A stretch of 64,000 nucleotides of DNA from Pelomonas sp039929605 (lineage in GTDB: Bacteria > Pseudomonadota > Gammaproteobacteria > Burkholderiales > Burkholderiaceae_C): assembly GCF_039929605.1 (NCBI RefSeq), contig NZ_JBDSQX010000042.1:1-64000 (forward strand), read 5' to 3'. Below are positions 1 to 9,307 of this stretch, piece by piece. A model generated the notes under the pieces. The model was not told the origin of the DNA, made no database searches, and saw nothing but the letters and a program-made list of their open reading frames with translations. Numbering within the stretch: position 1 is the stretch's first letter; the number at the start of each line of letters is the position of its first letter. The translations under genes were made by a program, and so were the position numbers.

Positions 1-2415
1 GGCTTGCGCAGCACCGCCGATGTCGGCAACGTGACGCTGGAAGTGGGCGGCCAGTTGCTGCGCCTGGCAGACATCGCCACCGTGCGCGCCGGCTACGAGG
101 ACCCGCCGAGCATGACCATCCGCCACAACGGCACGCCGGTGCTGGCCATCGGCGTGACCATGCAGTCCAAGGGCAACGTGCTGGACTTCGGGCACGCCCT
201 GGAGCAGCGCATGGCCGAGGTGCGCAAGGACATGCCGGTGGGTGTCGAGATCCAGCAGTACGCCGACCAGCCGCGCGTGGTGGCGGAATCGGTCTGGGAG
301 TTCGAGCGCTCGTTCCTGGAGGCGCTGGCCATCGTGCTGGCGGTGTCCTTCCTCTTCCTAGGCTGGCGCACCGGCATCGTGGTGGCTGCTTCGGTGCCCC
401 TGGTGCTGGGCCTGGTGGCCGCCGTGATGTACGCGGCCGGCTGGGCACTGGACCGCATCTCGCTGGGCGCGCTGATCATCGCGCTGGGCCTGCTGGTGGA
501 TGACGCCATCATCGCCGTCGAGATGATGGTGGTGAAGCTGGAGCAAGGCTGGGGCCGCCTGGAAGCCGCCAGCTACGCGTACACGAGCACCGCCTTTCCG
601 ATGCTGACCGGCACGCTGGTCACTGCCGCCGGATTCATGCCGGTGGGTTTCGCCAAGTCCATCGCCGGCCAGTACGCGGGCGGCATCTTCTGGGTCGTCG
701 GCGTGGCGCTGATCCTGTCGTGGCTGGTGGCCGTGGTCTTCACGCCCTACCTGGGTGTGTTGCTGCTGCCCAAGAACCTGGCCTCAGGCACCCACCACGA
801 CCCCTACGACCGGCCCGTCTACCGCAAGCTGCGTGCCGTCATCGACTGGGCCGTGAACCGCCGGGCCTGGGTGCTGGGCGGCACGGTGCTGGCCTTCGGC
901 ATCGCCGGCGCCGGCATGCTGCTGGTGCAGCAGCAGTTTTTCCCGACGGCATCGCGGCCTGAACTGCTGGTGGAGCTGCGGCTGCGCGAGGGCGCCTCGT
1001 TCGCCGCCACCTCCGCCCAAGTGAAGCTGCTCGAAGCGCGGCTGGCGAAAGACCCGGATGTCGAGTTCTTCACCGCCTACACCGGTGCCGGTACACCGCG
1101 CTTTTACCTGTCGATCCAGCCGGAGCTGCCCAACCCGGGCTTCGCCCAGTTCGTCATCAAGACGGCGGGCATCGAACAACGCGAACGGGTGCGCGCCCGG
1201 CTGCTGGAGCTGTTTGCCAAGGACGAAGCCCTGCCCGACGCACAGGCCCGCGTGACACGCCTTGAGTTTGGCCCGCCGGTGGGCTTCCCGGTCCAGTTCC
1301 GCGTGATCGGCCCCGACAAGGCGCAGGTGCGCGAGATCGCCTACCGCGTGCGCGAGACGGTGCGCCAGAGCGCGCTGGTGCGTGACACCCAGCTCGACTG
1401 GAACGAGCAGGTGCGCTCGGTACAGGTCCACGTCGACCAGGACAAGGCACGGCTCCTGGGCCTGTCCAGCGCCGACATCCAGGGCCTGGTGCAAACCACG
1501 CTGGACGGCGCGCCGGTGACGCAGATCCGCCGTGGCGAAGAACTCGTCGACGTGGTCGTGCGGGCCACGCCCGAGGAGCGCAGGAACATCGGCCAACTGG
1601 GCGACCTGCAGGTGTTCACCCGCAGCGGCGTGAGCGTGCCGCTGTCGCAGATGGCGCGCGTGGAGCCGAGCTTCGAAGAGCCGGTGCTGTGGCGCCGCAA
1701 CCGGGACATGGCGCTGACCGTGCGCAGCGACGTGCTCGACGGCGTGCAGGGGCCCTACGCCACGGCGCAGATCAGGCCGTCGCTGCAGCCCATCATCGAC
1801 AGCCTGCCGCTGGGCTACCGCATCGAGGAAGGCGGCGCCATCGAAGAGAGCGACAAGGCCAACGTCGCGCTGTTCGCGGTGTTCCCTGCCATGTTCGCGG
1901 TGATGCTGACGCTGCTGATGATCCAGCTGCAAAGCTTCTCGCGGCTGTTCATGGTGTTCATCACCGGCCCGCTGGCGCTGATCGGCGTGGTGCCGGCGCT
2001 GTTGCTGTTCCATGCGCCGTTCGGCTTCGTCGCACTGCTCGGCGTGATTGCGCTGGGCGGCATGATCATGCGCAACTCGATCATCCTGGTGGACCAGATC
2101 GACCAGGACATCGCGCGAGGCGAGGCGCCCTGGAACGCCATCGTGGAGGCCACGGTGCGCCGCTCACGCCCGGTGGTGCTGACCGCCGCTGCCGCAGTGC
2201 TGGCCATGATCCCGCTCATGCACAGCGTCTTCTGGGGCCCCATGGCCATCTCGATCATGGGCGGCCTGATCGGCGCCACGGCGCTCACGCTGGTCTTCGT
2301 GCCGGCGCTGTACGCCGCGTGGTTCCGCATCTGGCGCGACAGCCCGGCCCACATGCCAACGCCGGCCGCTGAGCCGCTAACGGCCATCGCACGAACCGCA
2401 CCGTCTGCAGCATGA
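1..2415 (+). CDS. RND-family efflux pump inner-membrane permease, C-terminal part
   Basis: This reading frame is open from base 1 and encodes about 804 residues; RND permeases usually have about 1030, so the N-terminal fifth lies left of the window. The permease is the proton-driven inner-membrane component of a tripartite export complex. Visible features are a run of hydrophobic segments at codons about 105-260, with the proton-relay Asp-Asp pair in LLVDDAIIAVE at codons 167-168. A large periplasmic porter region follows (about 300-620), and a second helix bundle runs from about 620 to the end (NSIILVDQID, PVVLTAAAAVLAMIPL). The stop codon overlaps an upstream in-frame ATG of the next gene, so the two are probably co-transcribed. 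The substrate cannot be told from this fragment. The family is certain, the subfamily is not. Confidence 0.93.
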   Translation, partial: GLRSTADVGNVTLEVGGQLLRLADIATVRAGYEDPPSMTIRHNGTPVLAIGVTMQSKGNVLDFGHALEQRMAEVRKDMPVGVEIQQYADQPRVVAESVWEFERSFLEALAIVLAVSFLFLGWRTGIVVAASVPLVLGLVAAVMYAAGWALDRISLGALIIALGLLVDDAIIAVEMMVVKLEQGWGRLEAASYAYTSTAFPMLTGTLVTAAGFMPVGFAKSIAGQYAGGIFWVVGVALILSWLVAVVFTPYLGVLLLPKNLASGTHHDPYDRPVYRKLRAVIDWAVNRRAWVLGGTVLAFGIAGAGMLLVQQQFFPTASRPELLVELRLREGASFAATSAQVKLLEARLAKDPDVEFFTAYTGAGTPRFYLSIQPELPNPGFAQFVIKTAGIEQRERVRARLLELFAKDEALPDAQARVTRLEFGPPVGFPVQFRVIGPDKAQVREIAYRVRETVRQSALVRDTQLDWNEQVRSVQVHVDQDKARLLGLSSADIQGLVQTTLDGAPVTQIRRGEELVDVVVRATPEERRNIGQLGDLQVFTRSGVSVPLSQMARVEPSFEEPVLWRRNRDMALTVRSDVLDGVQGPYATAQIRPSLQPIIDSLPLGYRIEEGGAIEESDKANVALFAVFPAMFAVMLTLLMIQLQSFSRLFMVFITGPLALIGVVPALLLFHAPFGFVALLGVIALGGMIMRNSIILVDQIDQDIARGEAPWNAIVEATVRRSRPVVLTAAAAVLAMIPLMHSVFWGPMAISIMGGLIGATALTLVFVPALYAAWFRIWRDSPAHMPTPAAEPLTAIARTAPSAA

Positions 2416-2453
2416 ACACGGCGAATCGCCATCACGCTTCCAAGGAGATGAAC

Positions 2454-3344
2454 ATGTCCATCACCGGCGACACCCCATCCGGCATCACGATCCCGGGAAC
2501 CCGCAGCCACGACGTCGAACCGGCCGGCACAGGCGACCGAGGCCAAGGCCGGCTCCGCTACCTCAGCGGCGGCACCGGGGCGCCCTTGGTCCTGCTGCAC
2601 ACCGTGCGCACCCAGGCCGAGCACTTCCGCAAGCTGATTGCCTTGGTGAAGGACCGGTACACCGTGTACGCGCTCGATCTGCCCGGCATGGGCTATTCGC
2701 AGATCGTGCCCGGCGCCTCGTATGAGGAGCCTGCGATGCGCGCCGCCGTCAAGAACCTCCTCACGCAGCTGGACCTGCGCGACGTGACCCTGCTCGGCGA
2801 ATCCATGGGCGCCGTGCTGGCCCTGACCACGGCCGCGGATATGCCCGACCGAGTCCGGCGCGTCGTGGCGATCAACCCCTACGACTACGCCGGCGGCATC
2901 AAGCGGTCGAGCTTCCTGGCGCGCTTCATCGTCACCGGCGTGCTCGCGCCCGGCATCGGCCCGATGCTCGCCAAACTGGAGCCCAAACCCATCGTGCGCG
3001 CCGTGCTGAACGGGGGCTTGGTCAACACGACGGCGCTCGGTGATGACTACCTGGATGAACTGCTCAAGGTCGGCCTGCGCCCGGGCTACTCGACGGTGGC
3101 TCGCGCGGTGTACGCGGCCCTTCCCAGCCTCATTGCGGCCCGCTCGCGATACGCCGAGGTCAAGGCACCGATCCACCTCATCTACGGCGAGAAGGATTGG
3201 TCACGCCCGTCGGACCGGCAGGCCAACCAGCGGCTGCTGCCCGCCGCCCAGTTCACGCAGGTGCCCAGCGCCGGCCACTTCATCGCGCTGGAAAGACCGG
3301 ACGTGCCGGCCACGCTGCTGAACGAGTTGGCGCAGCACGCCTGA
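2454..3344 (+). CDS. alpha/beta-hydrolase fold protein
   Basis: A 296-residue alpha/beta hydrolase. The nucleophile elbow GESMG puts the catalytic Ser at about residue 117, the acid is in GEKDW (Asp about 248) and the base in SAGHF (His about 275), which completes the triad. An oxyanion-hole region is visible early, around LVLLHTV. ATG 2454 was chosen because AAGGAG lies 6 bases upstream; an in-frame ATG at 2412 that overlaps the pump stop would add 14 residues but has no visible ribosome site. No signal peptide is evident, so it is probably cytoplasmic. The substrate is unknown. Its position directly behind an RND pump gene suggests a role in detoxification, but that is only inference from position. 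Confidence 0.9.
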   Translation: MSITGDTPSGITIPGTRSHDVEPAGTGDRGQGRLRYLSGGTGAPLVLLHTVRTQAEHFRKLIALVKDRYTVYALDLPGMGYSQIVPGASYEEPAMRAAVKNLLTQLDLRDVTLLGESMGAVLALTTAADMPDRVRRVVAINPYDYAGGIKRSSFLARFIVTGVLAPGIGPMLAKLEPKPIVRAVLNGGLVNTTALGDDYLDELLKVGLRPGYSTVARAVYAALPSLIAARSRYAEVKAPIHLIYGEKDWSRPSDRQANQRLLPAAQFTQVPSAGHFIALERPDVPATLLNELAQHA

Positions 3345-3405
3345 CGTGCCCCCCATGTCGCCCAACGCTTGCGTGGCGTTGCGAACACCACGCGGGGCGT
3401 GCTGC

Positions 3406-3843
3406 TCAGCAGCCGAGGGCCAGCGCGATGGCGGCGTCGACCGCCGCCAGTGGCTGCGCCAGCCGTGCGAGCGCGCCACCCGGCACCTCGTCGCGTTGAG
3501 CCGCTGCCCAGACGGGCGCGGGGAAGTGGCTGTCCCAGTCGAAACGGGCGATGACGTGCCAGTGCAGATGCGGCACGACATTGCCCAGCGTGGCGAGGTT
3601 GACCTTGGTCGGCGCGAGCAAAGCCCGCAGCGTCCGCTCGATCTCGGTGACAGAGTCCATGCAGGCGTGTCTATCTGCTGGGGCCAAGTCGCTGAACTCG
3701 GCGACATGCGCGGTCCAGATCAGACGGTAGAACGCGGGGAAACGCCGCGCTTCTTCTCCATCGACGACTCGCACGACGCGGAACTGCGCCGTGCGGGCGA
3801 CGACGAGGCCGCCGTCGCTCTCACACAGCGGGCAACCGATCAC
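3406..3843 (-). CDS. HIT-family nucleotide hydrolase/transferase
   Basis: A 145-residue protein with the histidine triad HLHWH at residues 92-96, the active site of HIT hydrolases acting on nucleoside phosphoramidates or dinucleoside polyphosphates. An N-terminal CPLC (residues 4-7) matches the zinc-binding cysteines seen in some HIT proteins. The start is GTG, forming a GTGA overlap with the stop of the upstream FAD/Fe-S oxidoreductase, so the two are probably translationally coupled. The gene converges on the hydrolase gene. The short space between them has an imperfect CAACGC/GCGTTG hairpin but no U-tract. Confidence 0.9.
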   Translation of the reverse strand: MIGCPLCESDGGLVVARTAQFRVVRVVDGEEARRFPAFYRLIWTAHVAEFSDLAPADRHACMDSVTEIERTLRALLAPTKVNLATLGNVVPHLHWHVIARFDWDSHFPAPVWAAAQRDEVPGGALARLAQPLAAVDAAIALALGC

Positions 3844-6800
3844 ACCAGCACCCGCTCGATGCCACCGTTATTGGCCTTGGCCACGTACTCCGCCATCCAG
3901 TTCTTGCCGAGGATCTGGTTGGCCATTTCGACGACGATGTAGTCGGCTTCAAGCAGCCCGTTCTGCAGGTCGTCGCCGTAGCGGCTCAGGCCCTGCAGGC
4001 AGCTCGGGCAGGACGTCAAGATCTTCAGGTTCTCGTTCGCGCCAACCTTGCCGCTCTCGCGCAGCGCCGTTTCGGCCTTGCGCAGTTCCTCTTCCTTGCG
4101 GAAGCGCACCTGCGTCGAGATGTCGGGCCGCGTCACGCCCAGCGTTCCGCTCTCGCCGCAGCAGCGCTCGTTTTTGACGACGTTCTCGCCCACCAGCGCC
4201 TTCACCGTCTTCATCGGCTCCTGCAGCTTCATCGGCGAGTGGCAGGGGTCGTGGTACAGGTAGCTGGTCTTGGAGCCGAGGGTGATGCCCTTCTCCAGCA
4301 GGTACTCGTGAATGTCGATGATGCGGCAGCCGGGGAAGATGTCCTCGAACTTGTAGCCCTGCAGCTGGTCGTAGCAGGTGCCACAGCTGACCACCACGGT
4401 CTTGATGTCGAGGTAATTCAGCGTGTTGGCGACGCGGTGGAAGAGCACCCGGTTGTCGGTGATCATCTTCTCGGCCTTGTCGAACTGGCCCGAGCCGCGC
4501 TGCGGGTAGCCGCAGCACAGGTAGCCAGGCGGCAGCACCGTCTGCACGCCGGCATGCCAGAGCATGGCCTGCGTGGCCAGGCCCACCTGGCTGAACAGTC
4601 GCTCCGAGCCGCAGCCGGGGAAATAGAACACCGCCTCGGACTCGCTCGCCAGCTCGGGCGGGCGAATGATCGGCACGTAGTCCTTGTCCTCGATGTCCAG
4701 CAGCGCGCGCGCCGTCTTCTTGGGCAGGCCGCCGGGCAACTTCTTGTTGATGAAGTGGATGACCTGTTCCTTGATCGGCGCGGCGCCGAGCGTGGCCCGT
4801 GGCGCCGCCGTCTGCTTGCGGCCGGCCGGTTTGAACAGCTCCACCGCCAAGCGCTGCGCCTTGAAGCCGATGCCCACCATCGCCGTGCGCGCGAGCTTGA
4901 TGGTCTCGGGGTTGGTCGCGTTCAGCATGAACATCGCCGCCGCGTTGCCGGGCCGCCAGGTCTTCTTGCCCATCTTGCGCAGCAGGTTGCGCATGTTCAT
5001 CGTCACGTCGCCGAAGTCGATGTCGACCGGGCACGGCGACAGGCACTTGTGGCAGACCGTGCAGTGGTCGGCCACGTCCTCGAACTCCTGCCAGTGCTTG
5101 ATGGACACGCCGCGGCGCGTCTGCTCCTCGTACAGGAAGGCCTCGACCAGCAGCGAGGTCGCGAGGATCTTGTTGCGCGGGCTGTAGAGCAGGTTGGCGC
5201 GCGGCACATGCGTGGCGCAGACGGGCTTGCACTTGCCGCAGCGCAGACAGTCCTTGATGGACGCGCTGATGGCGCCGATGTCGCTCTGCTGCATGATCAG
5301 CGACTCATGCCCCATCAGGCCGAAGCTCGGCGTGTAGGCGTTCCTCAAATCGGCATGCAGGTCGGCGCTCTTGAGCAGCTTGCCCTTGTTGAAGCGGCCT
5401 TCCGGGTCGACACGCAGCTTGTAGGCCGTGAAGTTGGCCATCTCGTCGTCGGTCAGGAACTCCAGCTTCGTGATGCCGATGCCGTGCTCGCCGGAGATGA
5501 CGCCGTCCAGCGAGCGCGCCAGCACCATGATGCGCGCCACGGCCTGGTGGGCCGTCTGAAGCATCTCGTAGTTGTCGCTGTTGACGGGGATGTTGGTGTG
5601 CACATTGCCGTCGCCGGCATGCATGTGCAGGGCCACCCAGACGCGGCCACGCAGCACGTCCTTGTGGATGCGCTTGCACTCGGCCAGCAGCGGCTCGAAG
5701 GCCGCGCCGCTGAAGATGGCCTGGAGCGGCTTGAGGATCTGCGTCTTCCAAGACGCGCGCAGCTCGTGCGTCTGCAGCCCCTCGAAGAAGCCGGTGTCGA
5801 TGCCGTCAAGCCACTGCTGCCACAGCTCGCCCACCTCGCGCAGCAAGGCGAGCGCCTGCTGCACACGGTCTTCCAGCAATTCGGCGCTCGGGATCTCGCC
5901 CGCGTCGTCGCTCTTGCCCAGCGGCAGCTTGCCGGTGGTGAACAGCGCCTGCAGCGCCGTCACCAGCGCCAGCTTGTTGCGCAAGGAGAGCTCGATGTTG
6001 ATGCGCTCGATGCCCAGCGTGTACTCGCCCATGCGGTGCAGCGGGATCACCACGTCCTCGTTCACCTTGAACGCGTTCGTGTGCTTGCTGATGGCTGCCG
6101 TGCGCTTGCGGTCCAGCCAGAACTTCTTGCGCGCATCGGCGCTCACGGCGATGAAGCCCTCGCCCGAGCGGCCATTCGCTAACCGAACAACTTCAGACGT
6201 TGCGCGTGCCACCGCATCGGCGTCGTCGCCGACGATGTCGCCCACCAGCACCATCTTCGGCAGGCCACCGCGCTTGCTCTTGGTCGCGTAGCCCACGGCC
6301 TTGAGGTAGCGGTCGTCCAGATGCTCCAGGCCCGCCAGCAGCACGCCGGTGCCGGCAATCGAGAACATGTAGTCCTTGATGTCGACGATGCTGGGCACGC
6401 AGTCGCGCGGGTTGCCGAAGAACTCCAGGCAGACCGTGCGCACATGGGCCGGCATCTTGTGCACGATCCAGCGCGCGCTGGTGATCAGGCCGTCGCAGCC
6501 CTCTTTCTGGATGCCCGGCAGGCCGGCCAGGAACTTGTCCGTCACGTCCTTGCCCAGGCCCTCCTTGCGGAAGACGCGGCCCGGGATGTCCAGACGCTCC
6601 GTCTTCTCCAGCTTGGTGCCCGAGGCGTCGAAATAGCGCAGCTCGAAGCTGGCGATCTCGACGTCGTGGATCTTGCCGAGGTTGTGGTTCAGGCGGATCA
6701 CCTCCAGCCACTTGGCCTCGGGCGTCACCATCTTCCAGCTGGCCAGGTTGTCCAGCGCCGTGCCCCACAGCACGGCCTTCTTGCCGCCCGCGTTCATGGC

Positions 6801-7709
6801 CACGTTGCCGCCGACGCAGCTGGCCTCGGCCGAGGTCGGGTCGACCGCGAAGACGAAGCCATGCTGCTCCGCCAGGTCCGCCACGCGCTGCGTGACGACA
6901 CCGGCTTCGCTGAAGATCGTCGGCACCTCTCGGTCCAGGCCCGGCAGCTGCAGCATCTCCACGCCGCGCAGCGCTTCCAGCTTCTCGGTATTGATGACGG
7001 CGCTGTTCCACACCAGCGGGATCGCGCCGCCCGTGTAGCCCGTGCCGCCGCCGCGCGGGATGACCGTCAGGCCCAGCTCGAAGCAGGCACCCACCAGCCC
7101 GGCCATCTCGGCCTCGGTGTCCGGCGTCAGCACGACGAAGGGGTACTCGACGCGCCAGTCGGTCGCATCCGTCACATGGGACACGCGCGACAGGCCGTCG
7201 AACTTGATGTTGTCCTTGGCCGTGTGCTTGGCCAGCGTCTTGGAGGAGCGCTTGCGCAGCACCGCCACGCGCTCGAACATCAGCGCGAACTCGGCCACGG
7301 CGCCACGCGCGGCGATCAGCAGCTCGCCCACCGCCTCATCGCGTTGCGCGTCGGCAGAGGCGTCGCGGCGCTTCTCCACCTCGCCCAGGCGGTGATGCAG
7401 GGCCTCGATCAGTTGGCCGCGGCGGCGCGGGTTGTCCAGCAGGTCGTCCTGCAGGTAGGGGTTGCGCTGCACCACCCAGATGTCGCCCAGCACCTCGTAG
7501 AGCATGCGCGCAGATCGACCCGTGCGCCGCTCCAGCCGCAGTTGGTCAAGCAGCTCCCAGGCGCGAGCGCCCAGCAAGCGGATGACGATTTCGCGGTCCG
7601 AGAACGAGGTGTAGTTGTAGGGAATTTCACGCAGGCGGGGGGCGTCGCCAGCGTGGGGCGTGTCGGTTGCGGCAGCGGCAACCGGCATCAGGGGATGCGG
7701 GGCGTTCAT
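3840..7709 (-). CDS. FAD-linked oxidase fused to Fe-S/CCG domain (DUF3683-type oxidoreductase)
   Basis: A very long protein of 1289 residues. An N-terminal DUF3683-like region (to about 130) precedes a PCMH-type FAD-binding domain with the signature PRGGGTGYTGGA (about residue 217) and an FAD-oxidase C-terminal domain. Then come two ferredoxin-like clusters, CLRCGKCKPVC (about 820) and CTVCHKCLSPCP (about 882), and two cysteine-rich CCG modules (CCGYPQRG about 1063, CCGESGT about 1183). The layout matches GlcD plus GlcF, or D-lactate/glycolate dehydrogenase, in a single chain. It probably oxidises a 2-hydroxy acid and passes electrons to the respiratory chain; the substrate is not determined. 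The reading frame continues upstream to 8372, but that part lies opposite the phosphodiesterase gene, so ATG 7709 is preferred. No clear Shine-Dalgarno is visible. Confidence 0.92.
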   Translation of the reverse strand: MNAPHPLMPVAAAATDTPHAGDAPRLREIPYNYTSFSDREIVIRLLGARAWELLDQLRLERRTGRSARMLYEVLGDIWVVQRNPYLQDDLLDNPRRRGQLIEALHHRLGEVEKRRDASADAQRDEAVGELLIAARGAVAEFALMFERVAVLRKRSSKTLAKHTAKDNIKFDGLSRVSHVTDATDWRVEYPFVVLTPDTEAEMAGLVGACFELGLTVIPRGGGTGYTGGAIPLVWNSAVINTEKLEALRGVEMLQLPGLDREVPTIFSEAGVVTQRVADLAEQHGFVFAVDPTSAEASCVGGNVAMNAGGKKAVLWGTALDNLASWKMVTPEAKWLEVIRLNHNLGKIHDVEIASFELRYFDASGTKLEKTERLDIPGRVFRKEGLGKDVTDKFLAGLPGIQKEGCDGLITSARWIVHKMPAHVRTVCLEFFGNPRDCVPSIVDIKDYMFSIAGTGVLLAGLEHLDDRYLKAVGYATKSKRGGLPKMVLVGDIVGDDADAVARATSEVVRLANGRSGEGFIAVSADARKKFWLDRKRTAAISKHTNAFKVNEDVVIPLHRMGEYTLGIERINIELSLRNKLALVTALQALFTTGKLPLGKSDDAGEIPSAELLEDRVQQALALLREVGELWQQWLDGIDTGFFEGLQTHELRASWKTQILKPLQAIFSGAAFEPLLAECKRIHKDVLRGRVWVALHMHAGDGNVHTNIPVNSDNYEMLQTAHQAVARIMVLARSLDGVISGEHGIGITKLEFLTDDEMANFTAYKLRVDPEGRFNKGKLLKSADLHADLRNAYTPSFGLMGHESLIMQQSDIGAISASIKDCLRCGKCKPVCATHVPRANLLYSPRNKILATSLLVEAFLYEEQTRRGVSIKHWQEFEDVADHCTVCHKCLSPCPVDIDFGDVTMNMRNLLRKMGKKTWRPGNAAAMFMLNATNPETIKLARTAMVGIGFKAQRLAVELFKPAGRKQTAAPRATLGAAPIKEQVIHFINKKLPGGLPKKTARALLDIEDKDYVPIIRPPELASESEAVFYFPGCGSERLFSQVGLATQAMLWHAGVQTVLPPGYLCCGYPQRGSGQFDKAEKMITDNRVLFHRVANTLNYLDIKTVVVSCGTCYDQLQGYKFEDIFPGCRIIDIHEYLLEKGITLGSKTSYLYHDPCHSPMKLQEPMKTVKALVGENVVKNERCCGESGTLGVTRPDISTQVRFRKEEELRKAETALRESGKVGANENLKILTSCPSCLQGLSRYGDDLQNGLLEADYIVVEMANQILGKNWMAEYVAKANNGGIERVLV

Positions 7710-7757
7710 AGAGGGAAAGGATCGTATCGCAGAGGGTTTCACCCCAGAATCCGCCGG

Positions 7758-8495
7758 ATGAAGCCCTGGCCCTATCCAATCTGGCTCGCGCACCGTGGCG
7801 CGGGCAAGCTCGCCCCGGAGAACACGCTGGCTGCGTTTCGCCTTGGCGCCGGTTTTGGTTTTCGAGCCTTCGAATGCGATGTCAAGCTCAGCCGCGACGG
7901 CGAAGCCTTTTTGCTGCATGACGACACGCTGGAGCGCACGACCAGCGGCCTGGGCTCGCCGAACAACGTCGACTGGGCCGACTTGGCCCGGCTGGACGCC
8001 GGTGGCTGGCACAGCGCGCCATTCGCTGCCGAGCCCTTGCCGACGCTGACCCGGATCGCTGCCTTCTGCCAGGCCAATGGCTGCGCGCTGAACATCGAGA
8101 TCAAGCCCTGCCCCGGTGTCGAGCGGCTGACCGGTGAGGTCGCGGCGCGCGAGGCCGCGCGGCTGTGGGCCGGCGCCGCCCTGCCGCCGCTGCTCAGCTC
8201 CTTCAGCCCCGAGGCGCTCGAAGGTGCCCGCAACGCCGCCCCCGCCCTGCCCCGCGCGCTGCTGCTGGACACACTGTGGGACGGCTGGGCCGAGGCCACC
8301 GTGGCACTCGGCGTTGTCGCCGTCATCACCAACTGGCGGGTGATGGACGCGGCGTTGATCGAGCGCCTGCATGCCAGCGGCTGGCGGGCGTTGGTCTACA
8401 CCGTCAACGACGCCGCCGTGGCCGAGCGCCTCATCGCCGAAGGCATCGATGGGATCATCACTGACGCCGTCAACGAACTCGGACCCTCATGCTGA
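7758..8495 (+). CDS. ugpQ: glycerophosphodiester phosphodiesterase
   Basis: A 245-residue GDPD-domain TIM-barrel enzyme that hydrolyses glycerophosphodiesters to glycerol-3-phosphate and an alcohol. Diagnostic motifs are AHRGAGKLAPENT (catalytic His about 12), FECDVKLSRDG with the metal-binding acidic residues, and HDDTLERT (second catalytic His). The short length without a signal peptide fits the cytoplasmic UgpQ type rather than periplasmic GlpQ. It is divergent from the FAD/Fe-S oxidoreductase, with only 48 bases between the two starts. The last bases overlap the ATG of the next gene. Confidence 0.93.
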   Translation: MKPWPYPIWLAHRGAGKLAPENTLAAFRLGAGFGFRAFECDVKLSRDGEAFLLHDDTLERTTSGLGSPNNVDWADLARLDAGGWHSAPFAAEPLPTLTRIAAFCQANGCALNIEIKPCPGVERLTGEVAAREAARLWAGAALPPLLSSFSPEALEGARNAAPALPRALLLDTLWDGWAEATVALGVVAVITNWRVMDAALIERLHASGWRALVYTVNDAAVAERLIAEGIDGIITDAVNELGPSC

Positions 8496-9307
8496 AGACC
8501 TTCTGCGCCACCGCCCTCGGCCTGCTCGCCACACTGGCTCAGGCAGCCCCGCCCACATGCGAGGCCGAGCGGCAACTGCCGCTTGAGCGAATCACCGAGA
8601 GAGTCGTCCTCGTCGGCGAGACGCACGGCAACGAGCAGGCGCCCGCCTTCGTCGAGCGGCTGATCTGCGGGCTACTGGCGCAAGGCCGGCCGGTGATCCT
8701 CGCGGTGGAGCGGCCTGTGACGGAGCAGTCCGCCCTGGACCGCTACCTGGCCTCGGCGGGACAGAGCGCCGACAGGCGTGCACTGGTCAGCGAGCCCGAC
8801 TGGACAGCGCCCACGCAGGATGGCCGCAGCAGCGAGGCCATGCTCAAGCTGGTCGACAAGGTTCGCCTCTGGCGCCAGGCAGGGCAGCCCGTCCAGCTGG
8901 TGGCCCTGGTCCGCCCCTGGGCGGCCAGCTCCGCCCCCTTCGACCCCAAGCTCGCCCAGGCCGAGGGAGACCTTGGCATGGCCGACAGCCTCTCCGCAGC
9001 GCTCGACCGACACGCGGGGTACAGCGCCGTCGTGTTGGCCGGTACCTTCCACACCGTGGTCGGGTCGAAGATGCACCACGACATCATCGGCTCGCCGTCT
9101 ATGGGCGATGTTCTCGCCACTCGCCTGCCGGTGCACGCCATCGGGCTCAGCAGCGGCGCAGGCGAAACCTGGGTGTGTCATCAACCCAGGGAATGCGGCC
9201 CGCGACGCTTGAGCGCCGCGCCATGGAACCTGCCTGATGCCCGAATCGACACATCGGTCGACCTGGGGCCGATTACCGTGTCGCGCCCCGCAGCCCTCAG
9301 CCTGTGA
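8489..9307 (+). CDS. exported ChaN/TIKI-like protein of unknown function
   Basis: A 272-residue protein beginning with a signal peptide (hydrophobic core LLATLAQA, likely cut after AQAAP). The mature part opens with VVLVGETHGNEQAP, which resembles the GExH motif of the ChaN / erythromycin-esterase / TIKI superfamily. Further conserved-looking pieces are VILAVERP and the late VVLAGTFHTVVGSKMHH. Some ChaN-type relatives bind haem; others are metallo-hydrolases. The start overlaps the end of ugpQ by 7 bases, and the end overlaps the convergent acetyltransferase gene by 11 bases. The family assignment is from motif resemblance only. Confidence 0.75.
   Translation: MLKTFCATALGLLATLAQAAPPTCEAERQLPLERITERVVLVGETHGNEQAPAFVERLICGLLAQGRPVILAVERPVTEQSALDRYLASAGQSADRRALVSEPDWTAPTQDGRSSEAMLKLVDKVRLWRQAGQPVQLVALVRPWAASSAPFDPKLAQAEGDLGMADSLSAALDRHAGYSAVVLAGTFHTVVGSKMHHDIIGSPSMGDVLATRLPVHAIGLSSGAGETWVCHQPRECGPRRLSAAPWNLPDARIDTSVDLGPITVSRPAALSL

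Noticed and set aside
4239..6182. A 647-codon frame opposite the FAD/Fe-S gene, and similar frames opposite lepA (36872-38542) and the RND gene (784-2013)
   Set aside because: These are GC shadows: rich in Ala, Arg, His, Gln and Leu with no motifs, each lying inside a well-supported gene.
7710..8372. N-terminal extension of the FAD/Fe-S protein by about 220 residues
   Set aside because: The extension lies opposite the phosphodiesterase gene, which is strongly supported, and has no domain character.
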